Part shown: positions 37,773 to 47,375 of the stretch, piece after piece
Layout: every line of letters begins with the position of its first letter
Numbering within the stretch: the stretch's first letter is position 1
Assembly (NCBI GenBank): GCA_030055615.1
Contig: JASFYN010000002.1
Coordinates: forward strand, 140,001-204,000
DNA length: 64,000 nt
Direction of reading: 5' to 3'
Source: Methanothermobacter sp.
Lineage (GTDB): Archaea; Methanobacteriota; Methanobacteria; Methanobacteriales; DSM-23052
Program-made: the position numbers and the translations under genes
Notes under the pieces: generated by a model
The model's database searches: none
Told to the model about the DNA's origin: nothing
What the model saw: only the letters and a program-made list of their open reading frames with translations

Positions 37773-38903
37773 TTGCCCATCCTATCATTCAACAGCCGCC
37801 AAATCGACCTTATAACCGGCGAAAAGAGCATGACCATACGTAAACTGTGGAAAAAACGCCTAAAAGTAGGTGATAGACTCCACTGTTACTGGAACCTCAT
37901 ATCAAAAGAGCGTCAAAAAGTTTTCGAAGCCGAAGTTACAAGTGTAGAGATCATAAAATTCAAAGAACTTATAAAAGACGATAAACTAGCCCAAGAAGAC
38001 GGTTTTAAAGATGCTAATGAACTTAAAAAAGAATTTGAAAGGATATATGGGGACATTGATGATGAAACCGAATTTCAGATTATAAGATTCAAAAGATTGC
38101 CAATTGAAGAATGGGAAGGCGAAAAAATAGACCAAAAAGCCATGATAATCCAAAAGGCAGACATATTATTCGACCTTGGAAAATATAAAGAATCAAAAAC
38201 ATGCTATAATGCAGCCTTAAAATTAGATCCAGAAAATGTTTACATACTAAATAGGCTAGCAGACAACCTCACAAGACTTGGAAAATTCCAAAAGGCAATA
38301 GAATACTATGACAAAGCATTAGAGTTAGAACCAGAAAACGAATACATATGGAATAACAAGGCAATCACATTACTCAACGCAGGCAACATAAAAGGAGCAT
38401 TAAACTCCAGTAATAGAGCCCTCAAAATAAATCCAAAGGATACAACCATATTATACTGGCATGGAGTGATACTAGAAGTTATGGGAGAAAAAAAAGAAGC
38501 GCTCAAATACTATGATAAGGCTATCAAAGCAGATGATAAAAATGTGGGGGCATGGAACGCCAGGGGCGACCTACTATCAGAACTCGGAAAAAAAGAAGAA
38601 GCTATAAAATCTTATGAAAACGCATTAAAGTTAGCACTAGAAGATGATGAAAGTGCAACACTCTGGAATAGGAAGGGTAATGCGTTATTCGAACTTGGAA
38701 GATTTCAGGACGCCCTAGAATGCTATGACAGGGCATTAGAATTAGAACCAGAAAATGATATATTTTGGAGCAACCGTGGCGTCACATTGCTCGAATTAAA
38801 CCGCTTCGAAGAAGCCCTTGAATCATTCAACAGAGCACTAATGATAAACCCAAAAAACGAAGACGCTAAAATACTTAAAGAAGAATGCCTCGAAAACCTC
38901 TGA
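37773..38903 (+). CDS. ASCH domain fused to tetratricopeptide repeats
   Basis: A 376-residue two-part protein. Residues 1-110 form an ASCH domain (FNSRQIDLITGEKSMTIRK, GDRLHCYWN, EFQIIRFKRL), a beta-barrel fold that binds RNA or nucleotides. From about residue 120 there are about seven TPR units with the usual W/Y-L-G-A-Y-A-P pattern (ALELEPENEYIWNNKAITLL). TPRs mediate protein contacts. The natural role is unknown. The gene starts at TTG 37773 with a strong SD (GGAGGGGGTGA). It is the last gene of the rightward hisC run. Confidence 0.8.
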   Translation: MPILSFNSRQIDLITGEKSMTIRKLWKKRLKVGDRLHCYWNLISKERQKVFEAEVTSVEIIKFKELIKDDKLAQEDGFKDANELKKEFERIYGDIDDETEFQIIRFKRLPIEEWEGEKIDQKAMIIQKADILFDLGKYKESKTCYNAALKLDPENVYILNRLADNLTRLGKFQKAIEYYDKALELEPENEYIWNNKAITLLNAGNIKGALNSSNRALKINPKDTTILYWHGVILEVMGEKKEALKYYDKAIKADDKNVGAWNARGDLLSELGKKEEAIKSYENALKLALEDDESATLWNRKGNALFELGRFQDALECYDRALELEPENDIFWSNRGVTLLELNRFEEALESFNRALMINPKNEDAKILKEECLENL

Positions 38904-38998
38904 AAGCCCCCAAACCCTCTCACACCATCTCCAACTAATATAAGCTCCACAAACATCTCAGAAGCCTTCCAAAAAGAATTTCACCCCCCAATTCAATT

Positions 38999-40609
38999 TC
39001 AAGACTTTCCCTTTAAAGCAATAAAATCTGATGGCAATGGGATATCCTCTTCTTCAACTTTTATTTCAACCAAAACTGGCTCATCCATCCCAAGAACACC
39101 CAAAAATGTATCATCTAACTCTTCCGGCTTTTCTATCCTAACAGATCTTATATTATATGATTTTGCTAATTTAACAAAGTCTGGATTTTCAAGGTGGACC
39201 TGGTAGCTTTCACCATACTCCATCTCCTGCCATTGCCTTACTATACCCAAACTCGAATTATTCAATACACATATTATAATAGGCAATTTCCTCTCCATTA
39301 TTGTCCCAAGCTCTTGCATGGTCATCTGAAAACCACCATCACCCGCTATCAAAATTATCTTCTTTCCAGGTCTTGCCAAGCCCACTCCAATCGAAGCCGG
39401 GAGTCCATAGCCCATGGGCCCAAATGCCCCAGAATATATTAATGAACGACTTTCCAAGACCTTCCTATAAAGTGTAACCCAAGTTGTATGGCTTCCAGCA
39501 TCATTCACTATTATAGCATCAGGGGCCAGATCAAATATCCTAGGTATAACTTGACTAGGTTTAAGAGGATAATCTTCCAAAAGTGGCGGATCATCATATG
39601 CTGGAGGATTCCCAATGGAATACTCCTCCAATTCTCTGATCCAATCATTATATGAACTTACATTGGACTTTATTCTTTTTATGAATTCTTTAACATCCAT
39701 TTGAAGATTAATATCGCCTTTGAATGTTTTCTTGTCAATATTCACGTGTATTATTGGCGAATCTCCAAAGCCGGTTATGGTTCTTTCCGATATTCTGCAA
39801 CCTAATGCTATGATCAAGTCACAGCTTTTCCCGGCATAATTAGCTGTGGGAGTGCCCCTCGTACCTATCATCCCCAAACATAGTGGATGGTCCTCACCTA
39901 TAACACCCCTCGCAGGATATGTTGTTGCAACCGGTATATTATGGGCTTCTATAAGTTTTCTGAGATCATCTTCAGCCCGACTCCAGAGCACACCAGCACC
40001 TGCAACTATGAGAGGTCTTTTAGACGACTTTAATAAGCTGATAGCCTCTCCCATGCTAGTATAATTTCTCGTGGGAGAATATTCCACCTCCTCTAACAGT
40101 ACATCCTCCCTTATCTCCTCTTGGAATATGTCCTTATTTATATTAATGTGGATGGGACCCATAGGTTCTATACTAGAATATAGTAGGGCCTTTTTCAACA
40201 TTGATATGGCTTCTTCACCATCTGCTGGTTTGAAAGTGTATCTCGTAATTGGCTTGAATATTTTCTCCAATTCAACTTCTTGGAATACGTTTAAACCTAT
40301 CTGATCCCTCGGAATATCCCCCGTGATCACGATTAGCGGTATGGAATCCTTATAGGCTGTTGCAACACCCATAACAAGGTTCAAGGCACCAGGACCACCT
40401 GTAGATATGCAAACCCCTATTTCCCCGGATGCTCGTGCATACCCATCCGCTGCATGTGCGGCCCCTTGTTCATGCCTTAGAAGTACGTGTTCAATACTCG
40501 AGGTCCTTATGGAATCATAAAGGGGTAATATATGTTCACCTGGATGACCAAAAACATATTTTATACCAGCATCTTCTAATAATTTTACAATAGCATCGGA
40601 ACATTTCAT
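38999..40609 (-). CDS. Acetolactate-synthase-like TPP enzyme, large subunit
   Basis: A 536-residue TPP-dependent enzyme of the acetolactate synthase/benzoylformate decarboxylase group. It has FGHPGEHILP with the catalytic Glu in RHEQGAAHAADGYARA, and the TPP motif GDGGFQMTMQEL...NNSSLG. It could make acetolactate for branched amino acids, but no small regulatory subunit is beside it, so another decarboxylase role is possible. It is divergent from acs, with 67 bp between the starts. Confidence 0.85.
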   Translation of the reverse strand: MKCSDAIVKLLEDAGIKYVFGHPGEHILPLYDSIRTSSIEHVLLRHEQGAAHAADGYARASGEIGVCISTGGPGALNLVMGVATAYKDSIPLIVITGDIPRDQIGLNVFQEVELEKIFKPITRYTFKPADGEEAISMLKKALLYSSIEPMGPIHININKDIFQEEIREDVLLEEVEYSPTRNYTSMGEAISLLKSSKRPLIVAGAGVLWSRAEDDLRKLIEAHNIPVATTYPARGVIGEDHPLCLGMIGTRGTPTANYAGKSCDLIIALGCRISERTITGFGDSPIIHVNIDKKTFKGDINLQMDVKEFIKRIKSNVSSYNDWIRELEEYSIGNPPAYDDPPLLEDYPLKPSQVIPRIFDLAPDAIIVNDAGSHTTWVTLYRKVLESRSLIYSGAFGPMGYGLPASIGVGLARPGKKIILIAGDGGFQMTMQELGTIMERKLPIIICVLNNSSLGIVRQWQEMEYGESYQVHLENPDFVKLAKSYNIRSVRIEKPEELDDTFLGVLGMDEPVLVEIKVEEEDIPLPSDFIALKGKS

Positions 40610-40676
40610 AGACCAAATCTCCTAGGCCAACTTTAAAATATTATCTCAAACCAAAAATACATAAAGGTGAGAATTT

Positions 40677-42629
40677 ATGAGCGACCACCTAGATGCATTA
40701 CTCCATGAGAAGAGAATATTCTATCCACCAGAAGAACTTGTCAAAGAAAGCAATATTAAGAAATGGATGGACGAAAGGAATATAAAAAGTTACTCTGAAC
40801 TCATTAAAAAATGTGAAGAAGACCCAGAATGGTTCTGGGACGAGTTGGCACAAGAATTGGACTGGTTCGAACCTTACACTAAAGTATTAGAATGGAACCC
40901 TCCATATGCCAAATGGTTTGCAGATGGTAAATTTAACATAGTCCACAATGCACTTGATAGACATGTTAAAGGATGGAGAAAAAACAAAATAGCCTACATA
41001 TGGGAAGGAGAAGATGGTAGACAAAGAAAATTAACATACTTCGACCTCTACAAGGAAGTGAACAGACTAGCAAATGCTCTGAAAGAATTAGGAGTCAAGA
41101 AAGGTGATAGAGTCAGCATCTATCTTCCGATGATACCAGAACTGCCCATTGCAATGCTAGCATGTGCTAAAATCGGTGCAATACACAGCGTAGTCTTCTC
41201 AGGATTCTGGGCCAAAGCATTCAAAGAAAGGGCAATAGACGCGGGATCGAAAATAGTGATAACAGCTGACGCATTCCACCGACGAGGAAAAATCATAAAA
41301 CTCAAAGACACACTAGACACGGTCATAGATGATATACCAACCATAGAAAAGGTCATAGTCGTAGAACATCTAAAAACAGAAGTAGATATGAAAGAGGGAA
41401 GAGACATTTTCTGGAACGACCTCCTAAAAGGACAGGATAAAGAATGCGAAACCGAAATATTAGGAGCCGAGGACACATTATTCATACTCTACACTTCAGG
41501 TACAACAGGCAAACCCAAGGGCGTGGTACATACACATGGAGGATACGCTGTGGGAACCTACACAACAATGAAATTCGTCTTCGACATCCGAGACGATGAC
41601 ATCTACTGGTGCACAGCAGACATAGGATGGATAACAGGCCACAGTTACATAGTTTATGGGCCTCTGATAGCAGGGGCTACATCAATATTATACGATGGTG
41701 CCCCAGATTATCCAGATCCTGGAAGACTCTGGAAGATGATAGAAGACTACGGGGTTACAATATTCTACACAGCACCTACCCTAGTGAGGATGTTCATGAA
41801 ATACGGTGAAAAATGGCCGCAAGATCATGATCTAAGCAGTTTGAGGTTGCTGGGATCTGTGGGGGAGCCCATAAACCCAGAGGCTTGGATATGGTATTAT
41901 GAAAATATTGGTGGAAGAAGATGTCCCATAATGGATACATGGTGGCAGACCGAAACAGGAATGCACCTTATAACACCTCTACCTATAAACCCATTGAAAC
42001 CAGGCTCAGCATATAAACCCTTCCCAACGATAAAAGCTGATGTACTAGATGATGATGGTAACAGTCTAAGGGGTGAAGGAGGACACCTTGTAATTAAGAC
42101 CCCATGGCCTGCAATGTTCAGAACACTCTACAAGGATGAGAAACGTTACATTGAATCCTATTGGAGTAAATTCCCCAACATTTACCTTACGGGGGATGTT
42201 GGGAGGATAGATGAAGATGGTTACTTCTGGATACAGGGTAGGGAAGATGATATCCTAAATGTGGCAGGTCACAGGATAAGTACTGCTGAGGTTGAATCTG
42301 CGCTTGTAAGCCATCCTCTTGTGGTGGAAGCTGCGGTTGTCGGGAAACCTGATATTCTAAAAGGGGAAGAAATAGCGGCCTTTGTAATATTAAAAGAGGA
42401 TGTTGAACCAACCCAGCGCCTTAAAGGGGTGCTCAGGGAGCATGTGCGGAAGGAGATAGGTCCTATAGCAACTCCAAGTTATATAGGGTTCGTGGATGAT
42501 CTTCCCAAGACTAGATCAGGTAAGATAATGAGGCGGATAATAAAAGCGAAACTTATAGGGGAAGATGTGGGTGATACGAGCACCCTTGCGAATCCTGAGG
42601 CCGTTGATGAATTGGAGAAGGCATTATAG
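40677..42629 (+). CDS. acs: Acetyl-CoA synthetase (AMP-forming)
   Basis: Activates acetate to acetyl-CoA for biosynthesis. The 650-residue protein is complete and has the adenylation motifs YTSGTTGKPKGVVHTHGG, WWQTETGMH, YLTGDVGR and the acetylatable Lys in KTRSGKIMRR. In a hydrogenotrophic methanogen it allows exogenous acetate use in carbon assimilation. It has an SD (AAAGGTGAG) just upstream of the ATG. The last 6 bp overlap the 3' end of dut. Confidence 0.94.
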   Translation: MSDHLDALLHEKRIFYPPEELVKESNIKKWMDERNIKSYSELIKKCEEDPEWFWDELAQELDWFEPYTKVLEWNPPYAKWFADGKFNIVHNALDRHVKGWRKNKIAYIWEGEDGRQRKLTYFDLYKEVNRLANALKELGVKKGDRVSIYLPMIPELPIAMLACAKIGAIHSVVFSGFWAKAFKERAIDAGSKIVITADAFHRRGKIIKLKDTLDTVIDDIPTIEKVIVVEHLKTEVDMKEGRDIFWNDLLKGQDKECETEILGAEDTLFILYTSGTTGKPKGVVHTHGGYAVGTYTTMKFVFDIRDDDIYWCTADIGWITGHSYIVYGPLIAGATSILYDGAPDYPDPGRLWKMIEDYGVTIFYTAPTLVRMFMKYGEKWPQDHDLSSLRLLGSVGEPINPEAWIWYYENIGGRRCPIMDTWWQTETGMHLITPLPINPLKPGSAYKPFPTIKADVLDDDGNSLRGEGGHLVIKTPWPAMFRTLYKDEKRYIESYWSKFPNIYLTGDVGRIDEDGYFWIQGREDDILNVAGHRISTAEVESALVSHPLVVEAAVVGKPDILKGEEIAAFVILKEDVEPTQRLKGVLREHVRKEIGPIATPSYIGFVDDLPKTRSGKIMRRIIKAKLIGEDVGDTSTLANPEAVDELEKAL

Positions 42630-43079
42630 TGGTTCCTGGTAGCTTCCATTGTATTCTCCAGAGCCTTTAACCTTGAATACAATGGCCTGTGCTATCCTCT
42701 CCCCTCTTTTTATTTTATATTCAAAGTCCCCGTAATTATAGACTAGGAATCTTAGTTTTCCCTGGAATCCTGGATCTCCGAGTGCCGTGTGCACTGCTAT
42801 AAAAGATCTTAGTAATGTTGAACGGGGGAGGTATATCATAGCATAACCCTTCGGGATTTTTATTTTTCTGTCCACGGTTACAAGGTAAGCTTTTTTAGGT
42901 TTTAAATTATAAAGTGGAGGTTTTAACCTTCGGAGTTCCGGTAATCTTTTTTTATCATCTAAAAGAGAAGCGGGGCCGGCTTGTTCGAATACTTCGTCAA
43001 GGCGCAAGTCTATACCTGCTGGTTGTATTAAGTCTTTGAATTCTGGGAAAAGCTTTATAAGTTCTTTTTCTCCTAGCAT
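42624..43079 (-). CDS. dut: dUTPase / dCTP-deaminase-family enzyme
   Basis: A 151-residue member of the DCD-DUT family. Motifs: the GIDLRLDEVF start, PRSTLLRSF, the ALGDPGFQGKLRFLVYN substrate loop and RIAQAIVFKV. Size and motif set fit archaeal dUTPase, which splits dUTP to dUMP. I start at ATG 43079 (MLGEKELIK), which has an AGGAG SD; the longer frame to 43175 runs into the next gene. A second family member, dcd, lies at 56.4 kb. Confidence 0.85.
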   Translation of the reverse strand: MLGEKELIKLFPEFKDLIQPAGIDLRLDEVFEQAGPASLLDDKKRLPELRRLKPPLYNLKPKKAYLVTVDRKIKIPKGYAMIYLPRSTLLRSFIAVHTALGDPGFQGKLRFLVYNYGDFEYKIKRGERIAQAIVFKVKGSGEYNGSYQEPL

Positions 43080-43128
43080 TTTATTTTGCTCCTGTAAACC
43101 TGACGAATTTCCGGGGCACCTATTATGG

Positions 43129-44091
43129 TTATGATGCTTCTTCCCAAACTTTTTTAAGTTCTGGGTGTATTCCATCTATTATTCCAAGTTTTTCCATTGC
43201 CTTGCCATATGTTTCATGGATTGTTTTAAATTCTGGTCTTATCATGCCCCTGAATGCATCATATCCCATTACTCTACCATAATTTTCTGTTATGGACCAT
43301 ATTATTTTATTAAGACCCTCTATGATGTCCTCTGATTTGTATCGGGATTTTTCTATATTAGATTTTATAGTGTTGAATTCTATGGCAGCATTTGCTTTAA
43401 CTTCAACGCCTTCAAGGATCTGTGGACATTCTTTGTATGGTAATGACTTTTTTAACATTCCCCTGGCTGGTGCAACTCCCATTATTTTACTGGCTCCAAT
43501 TGACATTGCAAGTAGTATGTTTTCATATATTTCAAGGGTTAATTCTGTTTTTTCTTTTTCATTAGTGGGTATTTTAACCTCCTTTTCCATTCTGGGGAGC
43601 GAAATCGGCGGTTTTATTTCAGGTAAACTCTTGACCTCTTCTGAGGGGGTGAATTCCTCTTCTTCCTCGGGTAAACCTTTAACTTCCCCTGAAGGTGTGA
43701 TCTCTTTTTTTATTTTGAGTGGAACTTCACTAACTGGTGCTTTTTCTATCTGATGGAGTTTTTTCCTGTTTTTTTCTGATACAAGGATTATGTGGCCGAG
43801 TTTGGCTTTTTTGTCTGCTATTACTATAAGGTGGATTTTCTCAATATCTAATAGTATCATGTTATTCTTTTGGAATTCTAGGATTATTGTTTTACAATGG
43901 CCTTGCCCTGTTCTTTTAAGCAGTTTTTGTGATGATTTGTTTATAACCCTTGCCATGGATTCTATTTGCGTTTTGTCGATCCCTTCTGGTGTTATCCTGT
44001 CATATAGGATGCTCTGATTATCCATTACCATTATACCATTGAAACCATTTATCTTTTTGAAATCTTGGTAGATTTCATCGAATATGTTCAT
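43129..44091 (-). CDS. Roadblock-like protein with acidic linker and helical C-terminus
   Basis: A 320-residue protein. Residues 1-115 look like a roadblock/LC7 domain (FDEIYQDFKKINGFNGIMVMDNQSILYD...MILLDIEKIHLIVIADKKAKLGHI). A Glu/Pro/Ser-rich linker (about residues 120-180, with EEEEEFTPSEEV) follows, and the C-terminal part is mainly helical. Roadblock modules act with small GTPases or in cytoskeletal complexes. Two other roadblock or PATAN-like proteins occur at 49.3 and 51.2 kb, which suggests a related set. Confidence 0.6.
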   Translation of the reverse strand: MNIFDEIYQDFKKINGFNGIMVMDNQSILYDRITPEGIDKTQIESMARVINKSSQKLLKRTGQGHCKTIILEFQKNNMILLDIEKIHLIVIADKKAKLGHIILVSEKNRKKLHQIEKAPVSEVPLKIKKEITPSGEVKGLPEEEEEFTPSEEVKSLPEIKPPISLPRMEKEVKIPTNEKEKTELTLEIYENILLAMSIGASKIMGVAPARGMLKKSLPYKECPQILEGVEVKANAAIEFNTIKSNIEKSRYKSEDIIEGLNKIIWSITENYGRVMGYDAFRGMIRPEFKTIHETYGKAMEKLGIIDGIHPELKKVWEEAS

Positions 44092-44103
44092 TTCGAAAAC
44101 CTC

Positions 44104-44691
44104 TTATTGAGTGTTTATAAGTTCGCAGTATGTTATCCATGCAGCGTCTGTTCTCCCTGGAGGGTAACATGTTATGAGCATCAGTTTTGCTTTTCCTGTC
44201 TGTGCGAATCTTATGGGATTTTCTTTGTAGTCCCATCTTATATCTTCACCATTGGATATTACTTTGTATGTGTATTTTTTGGAGGTTATGAAGTCTTCTA
44301 TTATTACTATGTCTCCTGGCTTTAAGTTTCCTATTAATTGGAACGGCCCTGAATATCTTGTTCTATGTCCTAGTAGGCCGCAGTCTCCGGGTTCTCCTGG
44401 CATTACGCTTTCGGGGTAATGGTAGACCGAATCATAGGCGTTAACTGTGTCCTCTCTTATCCAAGCTTCCAGGCCTATCTTAGGTATTATCAGCTTCCCT
44501 ATGATAGTATACCTTGTATTAGTGGGTATTTCCGGGCTTAAAAGTTCTTTTGGGGCTTTCTTGTATTCTTCGAGGTGGTGTTGTGAGATTTTCACCTTTT
44601 CAATGTCCTGGCACCCTTTTATTATAATCAGAGATGATATCATTATAGAAATAATGATTATAATTATTGAGTATATTTTATATCTTCTCAT
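44104..44691 (-). CDS. Sortase-family transpeptidase
   Basis: A 195-residue membrane-anchored sortase: one N-terminal transmembrane helix (about residues 6-24) and a beta-barrel catalytic domain. The catalytic His is in LLGHRTRYSG, the Cys in LMLITCYPPGRTDAAW and the Arg follows in PPGR. It would cleave a sorting signal and join the protein to a surface amine. No obvious substrate with a sorting tail is adjacent. It lies 3 bp downstream of the mscS gene. Confidence 0.88.
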   Translation of the reverse strand: MRRYKIYSIIIIIISIMISSLIIIKGCQDIEKVKISQHHLEEYKKAPKELLSPEIPTNTRYTIIGKLIIPKIGLEAWIREDTVNAYDSVYHYPESVMPGEPGDCGLLGHRTRYSGPFQLIGNLKPGDIVIIEDFITSKKYTYKVISNGEDIRWDYKENPIRFAQTGKAKLMLITCYPPGRTDAAWITYCELINTQ

Positions 44692-44694
44692 TTT

Positions 44695-45426
44695 TCACCT
44701 TTTAATAAGTTTTTTGACATTTTCTCCTATTATAGACTTGTAATAGACAACTTTATCTGTTTTATCCGTCCAAGCTGTTACCTTAGCGATTATACCAGTA
44801 TCCGCAATCTCCAATATGATGAGATGCGGTTCTGGTTCTGGTAAGATACCATCTATTTTACTTACTATCCCTTTTATCTTCTTTTCAAATTCTTTTATAT
44901 CAACCTCCAAGGGTATGTTTACTTTGAGATCTATCCTACGTCTATGGGATGATGTATAATTAACATAGGGGTTTTTTGAAAAAGAAGAATTTGGTATTGT
45001 TATAATTTTATTGTCAGAAGTGCAGATTGTTGTTGTCCTAAAACCCATCTTTATAACGGTACCTTTCTGGTTGGAAACTTCGATAACGTCACCAACCTTG
45101 AAACTCTTATCTGCAAGTATGAAAAGTCCTGATATAAAATTTGCTAATGTATCCCTAGCAGCGAAACCTACTGCAACACCTACTATTCCTATACTTAAAA
45201 TTAGCCCCGTAAGATCGATTCCAAACCATTTCAAGATTATGGCAGCCGCTAATATATATAGGGCGTATTTTATTATATCATTCAACACATGTATTACTGT
45301 TAAATCTAACTCCCATTTTTCCGCGGTTTTATAAAGTAAGCGCGAAACCCACCTTGTTATAACAAACGTGGCGAACAATGTAATTCCTATAACAAGTAAA
45401 CCTTCAATTATCATCTTCGGTTGCAT
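44695..45426 (-). CDS. mscS: Small-conductance mechanosensitive channel, MscS family
   Basis: A 243-residue MscS core: about three transmembrane helices, the Gly/Ala-rich pore helix (SIGIVGVAVGFAARDTLANFISGLFIL) and the beta domain (GDVIEVSNQKGTVIKMGFRTT). It opens on membrane stretch to release osmolytes. The start overlaps the 3' end of rnz by 23 bp. MQPKM gives the first Met; MIIEG four residues later is possible. Confidence 0.9.
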   Translation of the reverse strand: MQPKMIIEGLLVIGITLFATFVITRWVSRLLYKTAEKWELDLTVIHVLNDIIKYALYILAAAIILKWFGIDLTGLILSIGIVGVAVGFAARDTLANFISGLFILADKSFKVGDVIEVSNQKGTVIKMGFRTTTICTSDNKIITIPNSSFSKNPYVNYTSSHRRRIDLKVNIPLEVDIKEFEKKIKGIVSKIDGILPEPEPHLIILEIADTGIIAKVTAWTDKTDKVVYYKSIIGENVKKLIKR

Positions 45427-46324
45427 ATTTCCTCACCTCGATAGACATGAGGTCATAAGCCACTATAGTATTCTCAAATATTTCCCTAGCCGCCTTTTCA
45501 ATAATATCAGAACGTTTATAACGGGTGCTAAGGTGTGTTAAGATCAAATTTTTCACATTAGATTCTCTAGCTACCTCAGCAGCTTCAGAAGCCGTAGAGT
45601 GTCCAGTTTCAAGAGCTTTATCTTCTTTACCTGCCTCGAATGTGGCTTCATGGATGAGTATATGGGAATCCTTAGCCAATTTTACAAGGTTCTGAGATGG
45701 TCTTGTATCACCTGAATATGTTATCTTAATACCCTTACGCGGTTTTCCAAGAACCTCTTCCGGTCTTATGATCCTATCACCCAAACGTACCGGGATGCCC
45801 CTATGAAGCTTTCCAAATGCTGGTCCAGGCTTTAAACCCAACTTTATAGCCTTATCCCTTAAAAACCTAGGCCTTTTCTTTTCCTCGAAACAATATGATA
45901 AATTAGGTACTGTGTGCTCTGTCTCAGCACAACTTATAACATATTCCTCCTTTTCTATGATTTTACCAGCGCCTATTTCATGCACATAAATGTCAAAATC
46001 CATTGAAAAATATCCAAGCTTCATCGCCGCATCAACCATTCCCTTGAGGCCAGGGGGGCCGAATATGTGTAGGGGTTTTTCCCTCCCACGGAATGCCATT
46101 GTCTGGATCATCCCAGGCAAACCTAAAATGTGATCCCCATGTAAATGGCTTATGAATATTTTCTCTATTTTCATTGGGCTTACCTTTGCCTTTGCCATCT
46201 GCCGCTGAGTCCCCTCTCCACAATCGAATAGGAACACTTCACCGAATGCTTTCAAGGCTATTGCGGTATGGTTTCTTTTCTTGGAGGGTATTGCTGCCGA
46301 AGTTCCAAGGAATATTAGTTCCAT
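45404..46324 (-). CDS. rnz: Ribonuclease Z
   Basis: Endonuclease that removes the 3' trailer of tRNA precursors. The 306-residue protein has the metallo-beta-lactamase fold: GTSAAIPSKKRNHT at the start, the zinc site HLHGDHILG, HTVPNLSYC, YSGDTRPS and the C-terminal HLSTRY. Length fits the short (tRNase Z-S) form. It is divergent from nadC with a 71-bp gap. Confidence 0.94.
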   Translation of the reverse strand: MELIFLGTSAAIPSKKRNHTAIALKAFGEVFLFDCGEGTQRQMAKAKVSPMKIEKIFISHLHGDHILGLPGMIQTMAFRGREKPLHIFGPPGLKGMVDAAMKLGYFSMDFDIYVHEIGAGKIIEKEEYVISCAETEHTVPNLSYCFEEKKRPRFLRDKAIKLGLKPGPAFGKLHRGIPVRLGDRIIRPEEVLGKPRKGIKITYSGDTRPSQNLVKLAKDSHILIHEATFEAGKEDKALETGHSTASEAAEVARESNVKNLILTHLSTRYKRSDIIEKAAREIFENTIVAYDLMSIEVRKYATEDDN

Positions 46325-46395
46325 TTTTCACACCAGCCTTTGTAAAAGGTTTATAATCCCATCGTTAATATATCATAAAGGGGAGGGTGAGTATT

Positions 46396-47232
46396 TTGAT
46401 TGATATGTTAAGGAAATTAATAAAAGAGGATGTGGGTTTTGAGGATATCACAACTAACGCACTTATAGAGGTTGGCTTAGAAGCTGAAGCAGAAGTCATA
46501 TCCAAGGATGATGGTATAATAGCTGGGGTTGAGGTTGCAAAGATTACATGTGATGATTTCAATTTAGACTTTAAAGCATATAAGTTAGATGGTGATAAGG
46601 TCAAAGAGGATGAAATCATACTCTCAATGAAAGGGGATGCAAGGCATATTCTCCTTATTGAAAGAACCCTCCTTAATCTTATGATGAGAATGAGCGGTAT
46701 AGCCACTACTACATATAATCTAGTGCAAAGGGCGCGAAGATATAACCCCAACATTATAATCGCTGGAACTCGTAAGACAACACCAGGCTTACAATGGTGG
46801 GAGAAACATGCTATCCGTATTGGTGGCGGTGACACTCACCGTTTTAGACTTGACGATTGTGCAATGATAAAAGATAATCATATTTCCCTCATCGGAGACC
46901 TAGAGGAGGCTATCAGGAAGGTTAGGTCCTATATAAGTTTCACAAAGAAAATAGAAGTAGAAGTTGAGTCTGTTGAGGATGCTATTATAGCTGCAAGGTG
47001 TGGTGCTGATATAATACTCCTTGATAATATGGAGCCATCAGTTATTAAGGATGTTATCAGTACACTTGAAAAGGAAAACTTGAGGGATAATGTTATCCTC
47101 GAGGCTTCGGGTGGTATAAACCCTGATAATATTGATGAATATGCCGCTACTGGGGTTGACGTGATATCAATGGGTTTTATCACGCATTCAACGCCTGTAG
47201 TAGATTTAAGTTTGGAGATGAGCAAACTGTGA
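46396..47232 (+). CDS. nadC: Nicotinate-nucleotide pyrophosphorylase (carboxylating)
   Basis: Makes nicotinate mononucleotide from quinolinate and PRPP in NAD synthesis. The 278-residue enzyme has GFEDITTNAL, AGTRKTTPG, GGGDTHRFRLDD, IKDNHI and EASGGINPDN. I start at TTG 46396 because GGAGGGTGA lies 6 nt upstream; GTG 46387 overlaps that SD. No nadA or nadB is in the window. Confidence 0.93.
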   Translation: MIDMLRKLIKEDVGFEDITTNALIEVGLEAEAEVISKDDGIIAGVEVAKITCDDFNLDFKAYKLDGDKVKEDEIILSMKGDARHILLIERTLLNLMMRMSGIATTTYNLVQRARRYNPNIIIAGTRKTTPGLQWWEKHAIRIGGGDTHRFRLDDCAMIKDNHISLIGDLEEAIRKVRSYISFTKKIEVEVESVEDAIIAARCGADIILLDNMEPSVIKDVISTLEKENLRDNVILEASGGINPDNIDEYAATGVDVISMGFITHSTPVVDLSLEMSKL

Positions 47233-47324
47233 CTTGTTTTAATTCTGGTTAAAATTGTCTTTAATATTCTCTAAAATATGCTCCCATTCCATTTAAAAAA
47301 TTTAGGATTTTTTCAATTATCCAA

Positions 47325-47336
47325 ATATTTATATAG
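47325..47336 (+). promoter_or_regulatory. TATA box for the histone-fold-like gene
   Basis: ATATTTATATAG about 45 bp upstream of ATG 47376, the clearest TATA element in the window; transcription would start near 47357, leaving a short leader with the SD GGAGGT. Confidence 0.6.
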
Positions 47337-47375
47337 CCATCACACTAATCATATGATAAGAGGAGGTAAAATTTT

